A stretch of 64,000 bases of DNA. It comes from DATARH01 sp050246595 (lineage in GTDB: Bacteria > Pseudomonadota > Alphaproteobacteria > ATCC43930 > CGMCC-115725). The position numbers were made by a program, and so were the translations under genes. Below are positions 8,152 through 16,815 of the stretch, piece after piece; within the stretch, counting starts at the first letter, position 1; each line of letters begins with the position of its first letter. The DNA lies in NCBI GenBank assembly GCA_050246595.1, contig JBFWVT010000011.1, forward strand, positions 26,293-90,292. Direction: 5' to 3'. The notes under the pieces were generated by a model. It worked only from the letters and a program-made list of their open reading frames with translations, was not told where the DNA came from and did no database searches.

Positions 8152-8988
8152 ATGAAGGTCGGCGTCTTTTATTTTCCGGTTGATTACGGGATCGACATCG
8201 CCGAACTGGCGCGCGCCTTGGAGGAACGCGGTTTCGAGTCGCTGTTCGTCCCCGAGCACACGCATATCCCGGTCAGCCGGCGGACGCCGTTTCCGGGCGG
8301 CGGCGAGTTGCCAAAGCGCTACGCCCATACGCACGACCCGTTTGTCGCGCTGTCCTTCGCCGCGGCGGTGACAAAAAACCTGCGGCTTGGCACCGGCATC
8401 TGCCTGATCCCGGAGCGCGACCCGATCGTCACCGCGAAGGAGGTCGCCAGTCTCGACCTTCTCTCGGGCGGCCGTTTCGAGTTCGGGATCGGCGGCGGCT
8501 GGAATGTCGAGGAGATGGAAAACCACGGCGCGCGCTACAACACGCGCTTCAAACTGATGCGCGAGCGCATCCTGGCGATGAAGGCGCTGTGGACGCAGGA
8601 CGAGGCCGAATACCACGGCGAGATGGTCGATTTCGACAGGGTCTGGTCATATCCGAAACCGGCGCAGAAGCCGCACCCGCCGATCCTGCTGGGCGGCGAG
8701 ACCGACTACACGCTGCGCCGCGTCGTCGAATACTGCGACGGCTGGTTCCCGCGTCCCGGCCGCGGCTACGAGATCAGGGAACAGCTCGCCCGCCTGCGCC
8801 GGATGGCCGAGGAAAAGGGCCGCGATCCAAAGGCGATCTCGACTTCGGTGTTCCGCGCCCCGCCCGACAAGGCGGCGCTCAAGGAATACGAGGAGGCCGG
8901 CATCGACCGCGCCGTGCTCGAAATCCCGGACGAAGGCCGCGACGAAATCCTGCGCGTCCTCGACCGCTACGCACCGTTGCTCAAATAG
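8152..8988 (+). CDS. Luciferase-like (LLM class) F420/flavin-dependent oxidoreductase
   Basis: About 278 residues. ATG 8152 is preferred over ATG 8140 because GGAGG at 8142-8146 is ideally spaced for it. The TIM-barrel signatures of the luciferase-like monooxygenase family are present: a FVPEHTHIP segment, LRLGTGICLIPERDP, and SGGRFEFGIGGGWNVEEM. Such enzymes use FMN or coenzyme F420; the subgroup with these motifs is often F420-linked. Substrate unknown. It is a lone gene, convergent with the EcsC gene. Confidence 0.85.
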   Translation: MKVGVFYFPVDYGIDIAELARALEERGFESLFVPEHTHIPVSRRTPFPGGGELPKRYAHTHDPFVALSFAAAVTKNLRLGTGICLIPERDPIVTAKEVASLDLLSGGRFEFGIGGGWNVEEMENHGARYNTRFKLMRERILAMKALWTQDEAEYHGEMVDFDRVWSYPKPAQKPHPPILLGGETDYTLRRVVEYCDGWFPRPGRGYEIREQLARLRRMAEEKGRDPKAISTSVFRAPPDKAALKEYEEAGIDRAVLEIPDEGRDEILRVLDRYAPLLK

Positions 8989-9003
8989 CCGGGCGCTGCC
9001 GGC

Positions 9004-9819
9004 TTACTCGCCGTTCGGACGTGTCCCGACGAGGTTGGCGGGCGGCGGAACCTGCACCGCCGCCGGCTCGCCGGCGGGCTTCGACCGGAAAACCCGGTCA
9101 GCGGCGCGGCCGAGAAGCTGCGTCAGCGCCGCGTCGACCCCGCCCACGACAACGCCGCCGACGACCGGCACCAGCTTGCTCATCTTCGCGACATTGCCGG
9201 CGCCGACCAGCGCCGGCGCGGCGGCCGCGGCGGCGCGCTCGGCCTTTTTGAGCAGCGCCGGTGATGCCCACCCGGCGATGTCGCGCGTCACCCGCACGCC
9301 GAGACGCGTGCCGGCATTCTTCAGCGTGTCGGCCGCCTTCGACCCGGTCAGACAGGCCAGCGCGAGACCGCGCACCTCCGGGCTGCGGATGTCATGCCCG
9401 CGCAGATGCGCGATCGCCGCGATCATCCGCACCTGTATGTAGAGAGCGCTGGCGAGGTTGGCCGGGATCGCGACCGGCAGCGAGATGAACCCGCCGATGC
9501 CGGTCAGAAACCCGGCGCTGCCCGCCAGCCCGGTCTGCGCCAGGATCAGCGCCTTGACCGCGGCGTCGGTGGTGGCGTGCCGCGCCGCGTATTTCGCCGC
9601 CAGCGCCTCGGCCCCGTCGAGACCCGGCAACCCGTCGAGCGCCCTGCCATAGGCCCAGTCGAAGGCTTGCAGAAAGCCTGCGGCAAGAGCGCTGCCGGTG
9701 CTGCTTGCCGCCCATTCTCCGACCCTGGTCCCGACCCGGCCCGCCACCCCGCCGGCCCGGCCCACCGCCGCGCCGACCCTGGTCCCGACCCGGTTGGCCG
9801 CCCGCATCACTGTTTTCAT
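9004..9819 (-). CDS. EcsC family protein
   Basis: About 271 residues from ATG 9819. A TTG at 9876 overlaps the upstream stop (TTGA) and could start a 290-residue form by translational coupling. The central part matches EcsC: a glycine-rich hydrophobic stretch GFLTGIGGFISLPVAIPANL, then QVRMIAAIAHLRGHD and later hydrophobic helices. EcsC proteins are membrane-associated and functionally poorly defined. Near the N-terminus the DNA repeats gaccctggtcccgacccgg (9721-9739 and 9775-9793, plus strand), giving repeated R-VGTRVG peptide units. It is cotranscribed with the coiled-coil gene at 9873. Confidence 0.82.
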   Translation of the reverse strand: MKTVMRAANRVGTRVGAAVGRAGGVAGRVGTRVGEWAASSTGSALAAGFLQAFDWAYGRALDGLPGLDGAEALAAKYAARHATTDAAVKALILAQTGLAGSAGFLTGIGGFISLPVAIPANLASALYIQVRMIAAIAHLRGHDIRSPEVRGLALACLTGSKAADTLKNAGTRLGVRVTRDIAGWASPALLKKAERAAAAAAPALVGAGNVAKMSKLVPVVGGVVVGGVDAALTQLLGRAADRVFRSKPAGEPAAVQVPPPANLVGTRPNGE

Positions 9820-9872
9820 GGCTTCTATGTGGCCCGCCCCGCCGCCGGCCGCAATCAGCCTCGCCGCGGCGC

Positions 9873-10196
9873 TCAAAGCTTGATGATCGCGGCCAGGGCG
9901 GCGACCCCGACCGCAATCAGCCCGCCCATGCGCACTGTAAGGCGCAAGCTCATCGTATCGATGGCGGTCGTGACCCGCTGATCGAGCGCGGTTATGTCGG
10001 CCCTCAACCGCTGCTCAAGGCTGGCCGTCTCGTTTCTCAACAGAGCGATCTCGCTCTTCAGACCGGCAATATCGGCCTTCGTCGCGAACTCTGAATCGAG
10101 CAGCTCGCGCGTCGCGTCGGCCATCGCCTCGGCCTGCGCCTCCGGGACCCCGGCCTGTTTCAGCTTTCGCGCGTATGTGAGCGTATCGAACGCCAT
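9873..10196 (-). CDS. DUF1640-like coiled-coil membrane-anchored protein
   Basis: A 107-residue protein with the layout N-terminal FDTLTYARKLKQAGVPEAQA, a coiled coil with repeated hydrophobic heptads (KADIAGLKSEIALLRNETAS), and a single C-terminal membrane segment (GGLIAVGVAALAAIIK). This is the DUF1640/CCDC90-like pattern. A longer paralogue lies at 43684-44097 with the same start (FDTLKLAR) and end. It shares a stop/start overlap with the EcsC gene. Role unknown; related proteins sit in membranes as coiled-coil scaffolds. Confidence 0.75.
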   Translation of the reverse strand: MAFDTLTYARKLKQAGVPEAQAEAMADATRELLDSEFATKADIAGLKSEIALLRNETASLEQRLRADITALDQRVTTAIDTMSLRLTVRMGGLIAVGVAALAAIIKL

Positions 10197-10331
10197 GGCG
10201 CCTCATATGGAATCCGTCAGCCACTCTACCATCCTCCATTGAGCGATGCGCCGCGGGCGTTCGGGATTCCGCGCGGATGACAGGCGTGTCAGGATGTGCG
10301 TGTGCCGGAAGCAACCGGGGAGGACCGTCCG

Positions 10332-11426
10332 ATGCTGTTCACCTGTCTGCCCGAGGGGGCGCGGATACCGGGCCGGTTTCCGGGGCCGGCGCATGCGCGC
10401 GGCAAGTGGTTTACGATCGACATCCATTGTCACCTGTTGACCCCGAAAGCCGGGGAGATAGTGCAGAGCGCCGGCCTCACGATGGACTGGCAGCCGCGCC
10501 ACCAATTCGCCAACGAGCTGACCCGCGAGGTCAATCGCGAACAGGCCAGCCGCACCCGCGTGCAGTTCACCGATATCGCGACCCGGCTGGCCGACATGGA
10601 CAGCATGGGGATCGACATCCAGGCGATCACCCCGTCGCCGGCCCAGACCTTTTACGGCGTGCCGCCCGATCTTGGCATCGCCACCGCGCGGATCATCAAC
10701 GACAACATCGCCGAAATCTGCGCCAGACACCCCGACCGTTTTGTCGGTCTCGGCACGGTGCCGTTCCAGGCGCCCGAGCTTGCCGTCGCCGAACTCGACC
10801 GGCTGCACAAATCGCTGGGGCTGCGCGGTATCGAGATCGCGACCAATGTCGCCGGCGCCGATCTGTCGGAGCCGCGCTTCCGGCCGATCTTTGCGCGCGC
10901 CGAGGAATTGGGCCTCGTATTGTTCATGCACCCGACCGGGTTTCCGGAGGCCGGCCGCTTCCGCGACCATTATTTCACAAACATCATCGGGAACCCGCTC
11001 GATACGACCGTCGCGGTGCATCACCTGATCTTTGGCGGCGTGTTGCAGGACCATCCCAACCTGAAGCTCGTACTGTCGCATGGCGGCGGCTATCTGCCGG
11101 CCTATTCGGGCCGCATCGACCACGCTGCCGCGGCCCGGCCCGACGCCTGCACCGATATCCGGCACATGCCGACGACCTATCTGAAGCGGCTGTATTTCGA
11201 CACGATTGTCTACACGCACCCGCAGCTTCAGTATCTCGTCGATCAATACGGCGCCGACCACCTGCTGATGGGCACCGACTACCCGGCCGATATGGGCGAG
11301 ATCGACCCGATCGGGTTTATCGGGAGCGCACCGGACCTCGACGATGCCGAGCGCCGTGCGATCCTCGGCGGCAACGCGGCCCGGCTGCTCGGCATCGAGA
11401 TGCCGGCGCCCGCAAACCCGCGATAG
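10332..11426 (+). CDS. Amidohydrolase 2 family (ACMSD-like) metal-dependent hydrolase/decarboxylase
   Basis: A 364-residue TIM-barrel protein. ATG 10332 is chosen for its GGGGAGG site eight bases upstream, over an in-frame GTG at 10296. Metal ligands are visible as the H-x-H of IDIHCHLLTP, the histidine in LVLFMHPTGF, the SHGGGYLPAY segment, and the late aspartate in LLMGTDYPADMG. These are the landmarks of the aminocarboxymuconate-semialdehyde decarboxylase/5-carboxyvanillate decarboxylase group. It may decarboxylate or hydrolyse an aromatic-derived acid. It stands alone with no partner genes to narrow the substrate. Confidence 0.85.
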   Translation: MLFTCLPEGARIPGRFPGPAHARGKWFTIDIHCHLLTPKAGEIVQSAGLTMDWQPRHQFANELTREVNREQASRTRVQFTDIATRLADMDSMGIDIQAITPSPAQTFYGVPPDLGIATARIINDNIAEICARHPDRFVGLGTVPFQAPELAVAELDRLHKSLGLRGIEIATNVAGADLSEPRFRPIFARAEELGLVLFMHPTGFPEAGRFRDHYFTNIIGNPLDTTVAVHHLIFGGVLQDHPNLKLVLSHGGGYLPAYSGRIDHAAAARPDACTDIRHMPTTYLKRLYFDTIVYTHPQLQYLVDQYGADHLLMGTDYPADMGEIDPIGFIGSAPDLDDAERRAILGGNAARLLGIEMPAPANPR

Positions 11427-11476
11427 CACGGGCCAAACCCGCCCGGAGCCGGGCGTGTCGCCGAACCGCGGCGGGG

Positions 11477-11699
11477 TAGTGACTCAGTTTGAATGTAACA
11501 GACAGCATTGTCATGCCGGATCATGGTTCGTTCGTGCCCGGCCTTGGGCCGGGCATCCACGAGCCGCCCCAGCCTCCCGCCTTCTCGTGGATGCCCACGG
11601 ATCAAGTCCGTGGGCTGAAGGCCCACGGGCCAAGCCCGGCCAAGAACGACATGCGGCAAGGCCTCGGGCAGGTGATGTTACAATCAAACTGAGTCACTA
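11477..11699. repeat. MITE-like element with 24-bp terminal inverted repeats
   Basis: The left end tagtgactcagtttgaatg... (11477-11500) and right end (11676-11699) are inverted repeats with one mismatch over 24 bp. The interior is the same core as in the repeats at 6085, 38954 and 55205 (cgttcgtgcccggcc, cttctcgtggatgcccacgg, gtgggctgaaggcccacggg). The element is 223 bp and has no coding capacity. Both sides carry ccgcggcgg (11466-11474 and 11701-11709), a possible 9-bp target duplication, although it is separated from the ends by one or two bases. Confidence 0.9.
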
Positions 11700-11829
11700 T
11701 CCGCGGCGGCGCCGACTTGCGCTGCGGCGCCCGCGCCGCTATAACGCGCCGCTTCAGCCGGCGGCTGGCCGCGCCTTTGGGCGCCGAACGGGCATGCCTC
11801 GCCGCCGCAACCCGATCCAAGGATGGAAA

Positions 11830-12033
11830 ATGCCCAAGCTCAAAACCAAGAGCGGCGCCAAGAAACGCTTCGGCCTGACCGGCACCGGCAAGGTCAAGCG
11901 CAACTGGGGCCATAAGCGCCACCTGCTCATCAACAAGTCGAAGCGGGGCAAGCGGCTGCGGCGCGGCACGACGACGCTCGAAAAGGGCGACGCCAAGCTC
12001 GTGCTGACCTATATGCCCTATATGCGGGGCTGA
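11830..12033 (+). CDS. rpmI: 50S ribosomal protein L35
   Basis: A 67-residue, highly basic protein beginning MPKLKTKSGAKKRF and containing the L35 signature HKRHLLINKSKRGKRLRRG. It is part of the large ribosomal subunit. The ATG at 11830 gives the normal length. rplT follows after 4 bp, the usual pairing. The infC gene that often precedes rpmI is absent here; upstream is a MITE-like element ending about 130 bp before the start. Confidence 0.98.
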   Translation: MPKLKTKSGAKKRFGLTGTGKVKRNWGHKRHLLINKSKRGKRLRRGTTTLEKGDAKLVLTYMPYMRG

Positions 12034-12037
12034 GAAG

Positions 12038-12421
12038 ATGGCCAGGGTCAAACGCGGGGTCACGGCGCATGCCCGGCACAAAAAGGTGCTGGGTCTCGCC
12101 AAGGGCTATCGCGGCCGCGGCGGCACCGCCTACCGCATCGCGATCGAGAAGGTCGAGAAGGCGCTGCGCTACGCCTATCGCGACCGGCGCAACAGAAAGC
12201 GCGATTTCCGCGGGTTGTGGATCCAGCGCATCAATGCCGGTGTCCGCGAGCACGGGCTGACCTATTCGCAATTCATGCACGGCATCAGGCTCGCCAGTGT
12301 CGATCTCGACCGCAAGGTGCTCTCCGATCTCGCGATCCGCGAACCCGAGGCGTTTGCGGCGATCGTCGCGCAGGCCAAATCGGCGCTCGACGCGGCCGTC
12401 GCGCCGGCGGCGGCGGAATAG
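12038..12421 (+). CDS. rplT: 50S ribosomal protein L20
   Basis: A 127-residue basic protein with the L20 pattern MARVKRGVTAHARHKKVL and ALRYAYRDRRNRKRDFR, then the LWIQRINAGVREHGLTYSQF segment. It binds 23S rRNA early in 50S assembly, and in many bacteria it also represses its own operon. It starts 4 bp after rpmI, so the two are co-translated. It is followed by a strong stem-loop at 12458-12493. Confidence 0.98.
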   Translation: MARVKRGVTAHARHKKVLGLAKGYRGRGGTAYRIAIEKVEKALRYAYRDRRNRKRDFRGLWIQRINAGVREHGLTYSQFMHGIRLASVDLDRKVLSDLAIREPEAFAAIVAQAKSALDAAVAPAAAE

Positions 12422-12457
12422 CCGCTTGCCTATGCGTGGTTGGCGGCGGTCTATCAT

Positions 12458-12493
12458 TCCCTCCCTCTCTCCGCTCGCGCAGAGAGGGAGGGA
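12458..12493 (+). terminator. Perfect 13-bp stem-loop downstream of rplT
   Basis: The arms tccctccctctct (12458-12470) and agagagggaggga (12481-12493) are perfectly complementary with a 10-base loop. There is no U-run, so it may be a processing or stability hairpin rather than an intrinsic terminator. It resembles the other CTCTCCC-type hairpins in the window. Confidence 0.6.
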
Positions 12494-12597
12494 CCTGCAC
12501 TGTCAGGCGCGGGAGGATGAGAGAGACGCCGCGGCCACGGATTGCCGATTTACCGGGGATCAGGCTCGCTGAGGCCTCGGCTGCTTGCGTCGTGAAC

Positions 12598-12627
12598 AAG
12601 GGGCCGCATCGAACGGCCCCTTTTTCT
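12598..12627 (+). terminator. Rho-independent terminator just upstream of pheS (possible attenuator)
   Basis: The stem aaggggccg/cggcccctt with a 7-base loop is followed directly by a T-run (cccctttttc). It is the best intrinsic terminator in the window. It ends fewer than 20 bp before the pheS ATG at 12644. That position means it must either end rplT transcripts or attenuate pheST. No phenylalanine-rich leader peptide is seen ahead of it. Confidence 0.8.
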
Positions 12628-12643
12628 TGCTGCTGGGACTGAT

Positions 12644-13750
12644 ATGGCACGGACTGAGATCGACGATCCGACCACGACGGCGGAAGCCCACCTCGCCGAA
12701 ATCGCGGCTGCGGAGACACCCGAGGCGCTCGAACAAACCCGCGTCAAGCTGCTCGGCCGCAACGGGGCCATCACCGCGGCGATGCGCGGTCTCGGCGCGC
12801 TGCCGCCCGAGCAGCGCCGCGACGCCGGCGCGCGGCTCAACGCGCTGAGGGATCGGATCGCGGCGGCGCTGGAAGAGGCGGGGGACCGGCTGCGCCGCGC
12901 CGCACTCGCGAACCGGCTGGAAGGCGAGCGCGCCGACGCGACATTGCCGGTGTCGCTCGGCGAACCCGGCCGCATCCACCCGATCAGCCAGACGATCGAC
13001 GAGATCGTCGCGATTTTTGGCGAGATGGGGTTTGTCGTCGCCGAGGGGCCGCATATCGAGGAGGATTTCTACAACTTCACGGCGCTCAACATCCCGCCCG
13101 AGCACCCGGCCCGCCAGGAGCATGACACTTTTTACCTGCCGCCGCGCCCGGACGGCTCGCGCCTGGTGCTGCGCACGCATACCTCGCCGGTGCAGATCCG
13201 CACGATGCTGAAGCAGAAGCCGCCGCTGCGCATCATCGTGCCGGGACGCACGTTTCGCGCCGATCATGACGCGACGCACTCGCCGATGTTCCATCAGGTT
13301 GAGGGTCTCGTCATCGACCGCACGACCCATATGGGGCACCTGAAGGGCTGTCTGATCGAGTTCTGCCGCGCGTTTTTCGATATCGACGATCTGCCGGTGC
13401 GCTTCCGGCCGAGCTACTTCCCGTTCACCGAACCCTCGGCCGAGGTCGATATCGGCTGCTCGCGAAAGGGTGGCGAATTGAGGATCGGGGCCGGGGGCGC
13501 CAACACACCTGAAAGCTGGCTGGAAATTCTCGGGTCCGGCATGGTCCACCCGAAGGTGCTGCAAAATTGCGGCGTCGATCCGGCCGAGTATCAGGGGTTT
13601 GCGTTCGGCATGGGGATCGAGCGCGTGGCGATGCTGAAATACGGCATCCCCGATCTGCGCACATTCTACGACTCCGATCTGCGCTGGCTCAGGCATTACG
13701 GGTTTCTGCCGCTCGATATCCCGTCGCCGGTGCGGGGAACGCTCGCATGA
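12644..13750 (+). CDS. pheS: Phenylalanyl-tRNA synthetase alpha subunit
   Basis: A 368-residue class II synthetase subunit. An N-terminal coiled-coil arm covers about residues 1-90. The catalytic core follows with motif 2 (TFRADHDATHSPMFHQVEG) and motif 3 (GFAFGMGIERVAMLKYGIPD). It pairs with PheT as an alpha2-beta2 enzyme charging tRNA-Phe. The stop overlaps the pheT start (ATGA). The short distance from the terminator at 12598-12627 suggests attenuation or a promoter embedded in the rplT-pheS gap. Confidence 0.98.
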   Translation: MARTEIDDPTTTAEAHLAEIAAAETPEALEQTRVKLLGRNGAITAAMRGLGALPPEQRRDAGARLNALRDRIAAALEEAGDRLRRAALANRLEGERADATLPVSLGEPGRIHPISQTIDEIVAIFGEMGFVVAEGPHIEEDFYNFTALNIPPEHPARQEHDTFYLPPRPDGSRLVLRTHTSPVQIRTMLKQKPPLRIIVPGRTFRADHDATHSPMFHQVEGLVIDRTTHMGHLKGCLIEFCRAFFDIDDLPVRFRPSYFPFTEPSAEVDIGCSRKGGELRIGAGGANTPESWLEILGSGMVHPKVLQNCGVDPAEYQGFAFGMGIERVAMLKYGIPDLRTFYDSDLRWLRHYGFLPLDIPSPVRGTLA

Positions 13751-16140
13751 AAACCACGCTGTCCTGGCTTAAGACCCACCTGGAGACCGACTCCTCGGCA
13801 TCGGAGATCGCCGACAGGCTCGTCATGCTCGGCCACGATGTCGAAGGCGTCGAGAACCGCGGCGCGGCGCTGACCGGGTTTGTCGTCGCGCGCGTCGTCT
13901 CGGCCGAGCCGCACCCGAACGCCGACCGGCTGCGCGTCTGCGTCGTCGATGCCGGAGCCGGCGAGGTTCAGGTGGTCTGCGGCGCGCCGAACGCGCGGAC
14001 CGGCATGCGCGGCGTGTTCGGTCCGGCCGGCGTGCGCATCCCGAAAACCGGCGCGGTGCTGAACGAGAGCACGATCCGCGGCGTCGCCTCGCGCGGCATG
14101 CTGATGTCGGCAGCCGAACTGGCTCTCGGCGAGGATCATGCCGGCATCATCGAACTGTCCGAGGACGCGCCGGTTGGGGCGGGTTACGCGCGCCTGCTGG
14201 GTCTCGACGACCCGGTGATCGATCTGAAGGTGACGCCGAACCGCGCCGATTGCCTCGGGGTGCGCGGCATCGCGCGCGATCTCGCGGCGTCCGGGCTGGG
14301 CCGGCTCAAGCCACTCGGCACAGCGCCGGTCGAGGGCCGGTTTCGCTCGCCAATCGCGATCCATATCGAGGATTTGACCGCCTGCCCGCTGTTTCTCGGC
14401 CGGCACATTCGCGGCGTGAAAAACGGCCCGAGTCCGCGCTGGCTGCGGGACCGGCTCGAATCGATGGGTCTCAGACCGATCTCGGCGCTGGTCGATATTA
14501 CCAATCTTCTGACCTTCGACCTGAACCGGCCGCTGCACGTCTTCGATGCCGGCAAGCTCCGGGGCGATCTTGTCGTGCGCTTTGCGCGACGGGGCGAGCG
14601 GCTGCTGGCGCTGAACGGACGCGAATACGCGCTCGACCCGGAAATCACCGCGATCGCCGACGATAACGGCGTGCAGAGCCTCGGTGGCGTGATCGGTGGC
14701 GAACCGACCGGCGTTACCGACGAGACGACCGAAATTTATGTCGAGGCGGCGCTGTTCGACCCCGTGCGCACCGCCGCGACCGGCCGTCGCCTCGAAATCG
14801 TTAGCGACGCGCGCTACCGCTTCGAGCGCGGTATAGATCCGGCTTTTGTCGGCCCTGGTCTCGAAATCGCCACGCGACTGATCCTTGAATTATGCGGCGG
14901 CGAGCCGTCCGACATCGTCCGGGCCGGCGCCGAACCGGAATGGCGTCGCACCTATATGCTGCGCCCCGAGCGGACGGCCGGACTCGGCGGGCTGCATGTG
15001 TCTCCGGCCGAAAGCCGTGCGATCCTCGAAGCGCTCGGCTGCACGGTTGGCGACGCCGCCGCGCATGACGGCAGCCTGTCGGTGACACCGCCGTCCTGGC
15101 GCGGCGATATCGAGGGCGAGGCCGATCTCGTCGAGGAAATCCTGCGGGTCAAGGGCTACGACGAGATCCCGCCGCTGCCGCTGCCGCGCGAGACCACGGT
15201 GTCGCGTCCGGCGATCGATCCGAGCCGGCGCCGCGCCGAGCTGGTGCGCCGCACTTTGGCCGAACGCGGTCTGACCGAAGCGGTGACGTTCTCGTTTCTG
15301 TCGGCGAAGACGGCGGCGCTGTTTGGCGGCGCCAGATCCGAACTGACCCTCGTCAACCCGATCAGCAGCGATCTCGACGCGATGCGTCCCAGCGCGTTGC
15401 CAAATCTGGTCGAGGCGGTGCGGCGCAACACCGATCGCGGCTTTCCGGATGTCGCGCTGTTCGAATTGGGGCCGCTCTATCGAGACGACCGCCCCGAGGG
15501 GCAGATCACCGTCGCGGCCGGGTTGCGGGCCGGCCGTCTCGGTCCGCGCGACTGGCGCGAGACGCCGCGCGAACCCGATCTGTATGATGCTAAAGCCGAC
15601 GCGCTGGCGGCGCTCGCCGCATTCGGCGCCCCGGCCGACAATGTGCAGACCGCCGCCGATCCGCCGCAATGGTATCACCCCGGTCGCGCCGGCATTTTGC
15701 GGCTCGGGGCGAGTGTGCTCGGGCATTTCGGCGAACTGCACCCCGACGTGCTGGATTCCTTCGAGGTAAACGGGCCGGTCGCCGCGTTCGAGGTGTTTCT
15801 CGACGCCGTGCCGTTGCCGCGAGCGGTGCGCGGCCGGCCGCCGCTGCTTCTGTCGGTGTTTCAGCCCGTCGAGCGCGATTTCGCGTTTGTCGTCGATCGC
15901 GACCTGCCGGCTGAGACATTGTTGCGCGCGGCACGCGGGGTCGATCGCAAGCTCGTCAGCGACATCCGCCTGTTCGATGTCTATGAAGGCAAGGGCCTGC
16001 CCGAGGGCAGAAAATCGCTGGCAATCGCGGTCACGTTGCAGCCGCGCGAAGCGACGCTGACCGACGCCGAGATCGATGCTTTTTCCAAACGTTTGATTGC
16101 CGCTGTCGAGAAGGCAACCGGCGGTATGCTGCGCGGATAG
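13747..16140 (+). CDS. pheT: Phenylalanyl-tRNA synthetase beta subunit
   Basis: A 797-residue subunit of normal length from ATG 13747. The domain order is typical: an N-terminal tRNA-binding (EMAP-like) domain with VVCGAPNARTGM near residue 78, the B3/4 editing domain, the B5 domain, a catalytic-like core, and a C-terminal ferredoxin-fold anticodon-binding domain (FQPVERDFAFVVDRD). It forms the alpha2-beta2 enzyme with PheS and edits mischarged Tyr-tRNA-Phe. It is translationally coupled to pheS and convergent with the acetyltransferase gene at 16237. Confidence 0.98.
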   Translation: MKTTLSWLKTHLETDSSASEIADRLVMLGHDVEGVENRGAALTGFVVARVVSAEPHPNADRLRVCVVDAGAGEVQVVCGAPNARTGMRGVFGPAGVRIPKTGAVLNESTIRGVASRGMLMSAAELALGEDHAGIIELSEDAPVGAGYARLLGLDDPVIDLKVTPNRADCLGVRGIARDLAASGLGRLKPLGTAPVEGRFRSPIAIHIEDLTACPLFLGRHIRGVKNGPSPRWLRDRLESMGLRPISALVDITNLLTFDLNRPLHVFDAGKLRGDLVVRFARRGERLLALNGREYALDPEITAIADDNGVQSLGGVIGGEPTGVTDETTEIYVEAALFDPVRTAATGRRLEIVSDARYRFERGIDPAFVGPGLEIATRLILELCGGEPSDIVRAGAEPEWRRTYMLRPERTAGLGGLHVSPAESRAILEALGCTVGDAAAHDGSLSVTPPSWRGDIEGEADLVEEILRVKGYDEIPPLPLPRETTVSRPAIDPSRRRAELVRRTLAERGLTEAVTFSFLSAKTAALFGGARSELTLVNPISSDLDAMRPSALPNLVEAVRRNTDRGFPDVALFELGPLYRDDRPEGQITVAAGLRAGRLGPRDWRETPREPDLYDAKADALAALAAFGAPADNVQTAADPPQWYHPGRAGILRLGASVLGHFGELHPDVLDSFEVNGPVAAFEVFLDAVPLPRAVRGRPPLLLSVFQPVERDFAFVVDRDLPAETLLRAARGVDRKLVSDIRLFDVYEGKGLPEGRKSLAIAVTLQPREATLTDAEIDAFSKRLIAAVEKATGGMLRG

Positions 16141-16152
16141 TGCATATTCCGG

Positions 16153-16180
16153 CGAGATTGCTTCGCTTCGCTCGCAATGG
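16153..16180. repeat. Dispersed GC-rich motif of the attgcttcgcttcgctcgcaat type
   Basis: The string contains short inverted arms attgc...gcaat around a ttcgcttcgctc core, and lies between the convergent pheT and acetyltransferase genes. The same type of sequence is a frequent intergenic repeat in alphaproteobacterial genomes (recalled, not searched). Only one copy is in this window. Confidence 0.4.
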
Positions 16181-16236
16181 CGGCAAGGAGCGTCAGCGCG
16201 ACGAAGCAGTCTCGGCGGGACGCATCCCAGGGACGC

Positions 16237-16809
16237 TCAGGCGAGCGGCGGCAGCCGCGGATTGGGCAGGTCGCGCGGCAGGATGCCCGACGCGCGCGGG
16301 TCCTCGAAGCGCAACGGTTGCCGGTCGTAGACGACGAAACCGGCCCGCTGGTAATGACCGAGCGCCTTCGGGTGGTCGTAGCTGCGGGTGTGCACCCAGA
16401 GCCGCCGAAGCGGCCGCGACCAGGCCTGATCGATCGCCGCCCGCAGCAGAAACGGACCGAGGCGGCGGCCGATGAATTCCGGGACCAAGCCGAAATAGCA
16501 TAATTCGGTCTCGTTGGGCGCCGCCGTGTCCAGCTCAAAATACCCGGCCGGCACCCCGCCCACATGGAGCACGAAAATCTCGGTCGTCTCCTTCCGGATC
16601 TGTCCGGCCAGCACGGCATCGTCGAGCAGCCGGCGCTCGAACCACAGCCACGGCGTGCCAACCGTTTCGTATAGATACCGATAGAACGAAACCGTGCAGT
16701 CCTCGGCGCGCATCAGCGCGAGTTTCGTCATGGGGGCCGGCACCGGCGGCGTTCGCGGCTTCTCGCGCATTTCCAGGTAGGTAATGACATCGTCGAGAAG
16801 AGCCGGCAT
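16237..16809 (-). CDS. GNAT family N-acetyltransferase
   Basis: A 190-residue GCN5-related acetyltransferase. The acetyl-CoA-binding region is recognisable as FGLVPEFIGRRLGPFLLRAA followed by a WSRPLRRLWVHTRSYDHPKA beta-strand/helix and LGHYQRAGFVVYD at the end of the fold. It should transfer an acetyl group to an amine of unknown identity. It starts six bases after the sulfurtransferase stop and is the last gene of the cysK operon, so it may act on a cysteine-related or aminoacyl compound; that link is inference. Confidence 0.88.
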   Translation of the reverse strand: MPALLDDVITYLEMREKPRTPPVPAPMTKLALMRAEDCTVSFYRYLYETVGTPWLWFERRLLDDAVLAGQIRKETTEIFVLHVGGVPAGYFELDTAAPNETELCYFGLVPEFIGRRLGPFLLRAAIDQAWSRPLRRLWVHTRSYDHPKALGHYQRAGFVVYDRQPLRFEDPRASGILPRDLPNPRLPPLA

Positions 16810-16815
16810 CGGCTT

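Noticed and set aside
12517..12642. Leader peptide for pheST attenuation
   Set aside because: A short frame of about 41 codons runs through the terminator, but it contains only a single phenylalanine codon, at its end, and no ribosome site of note.
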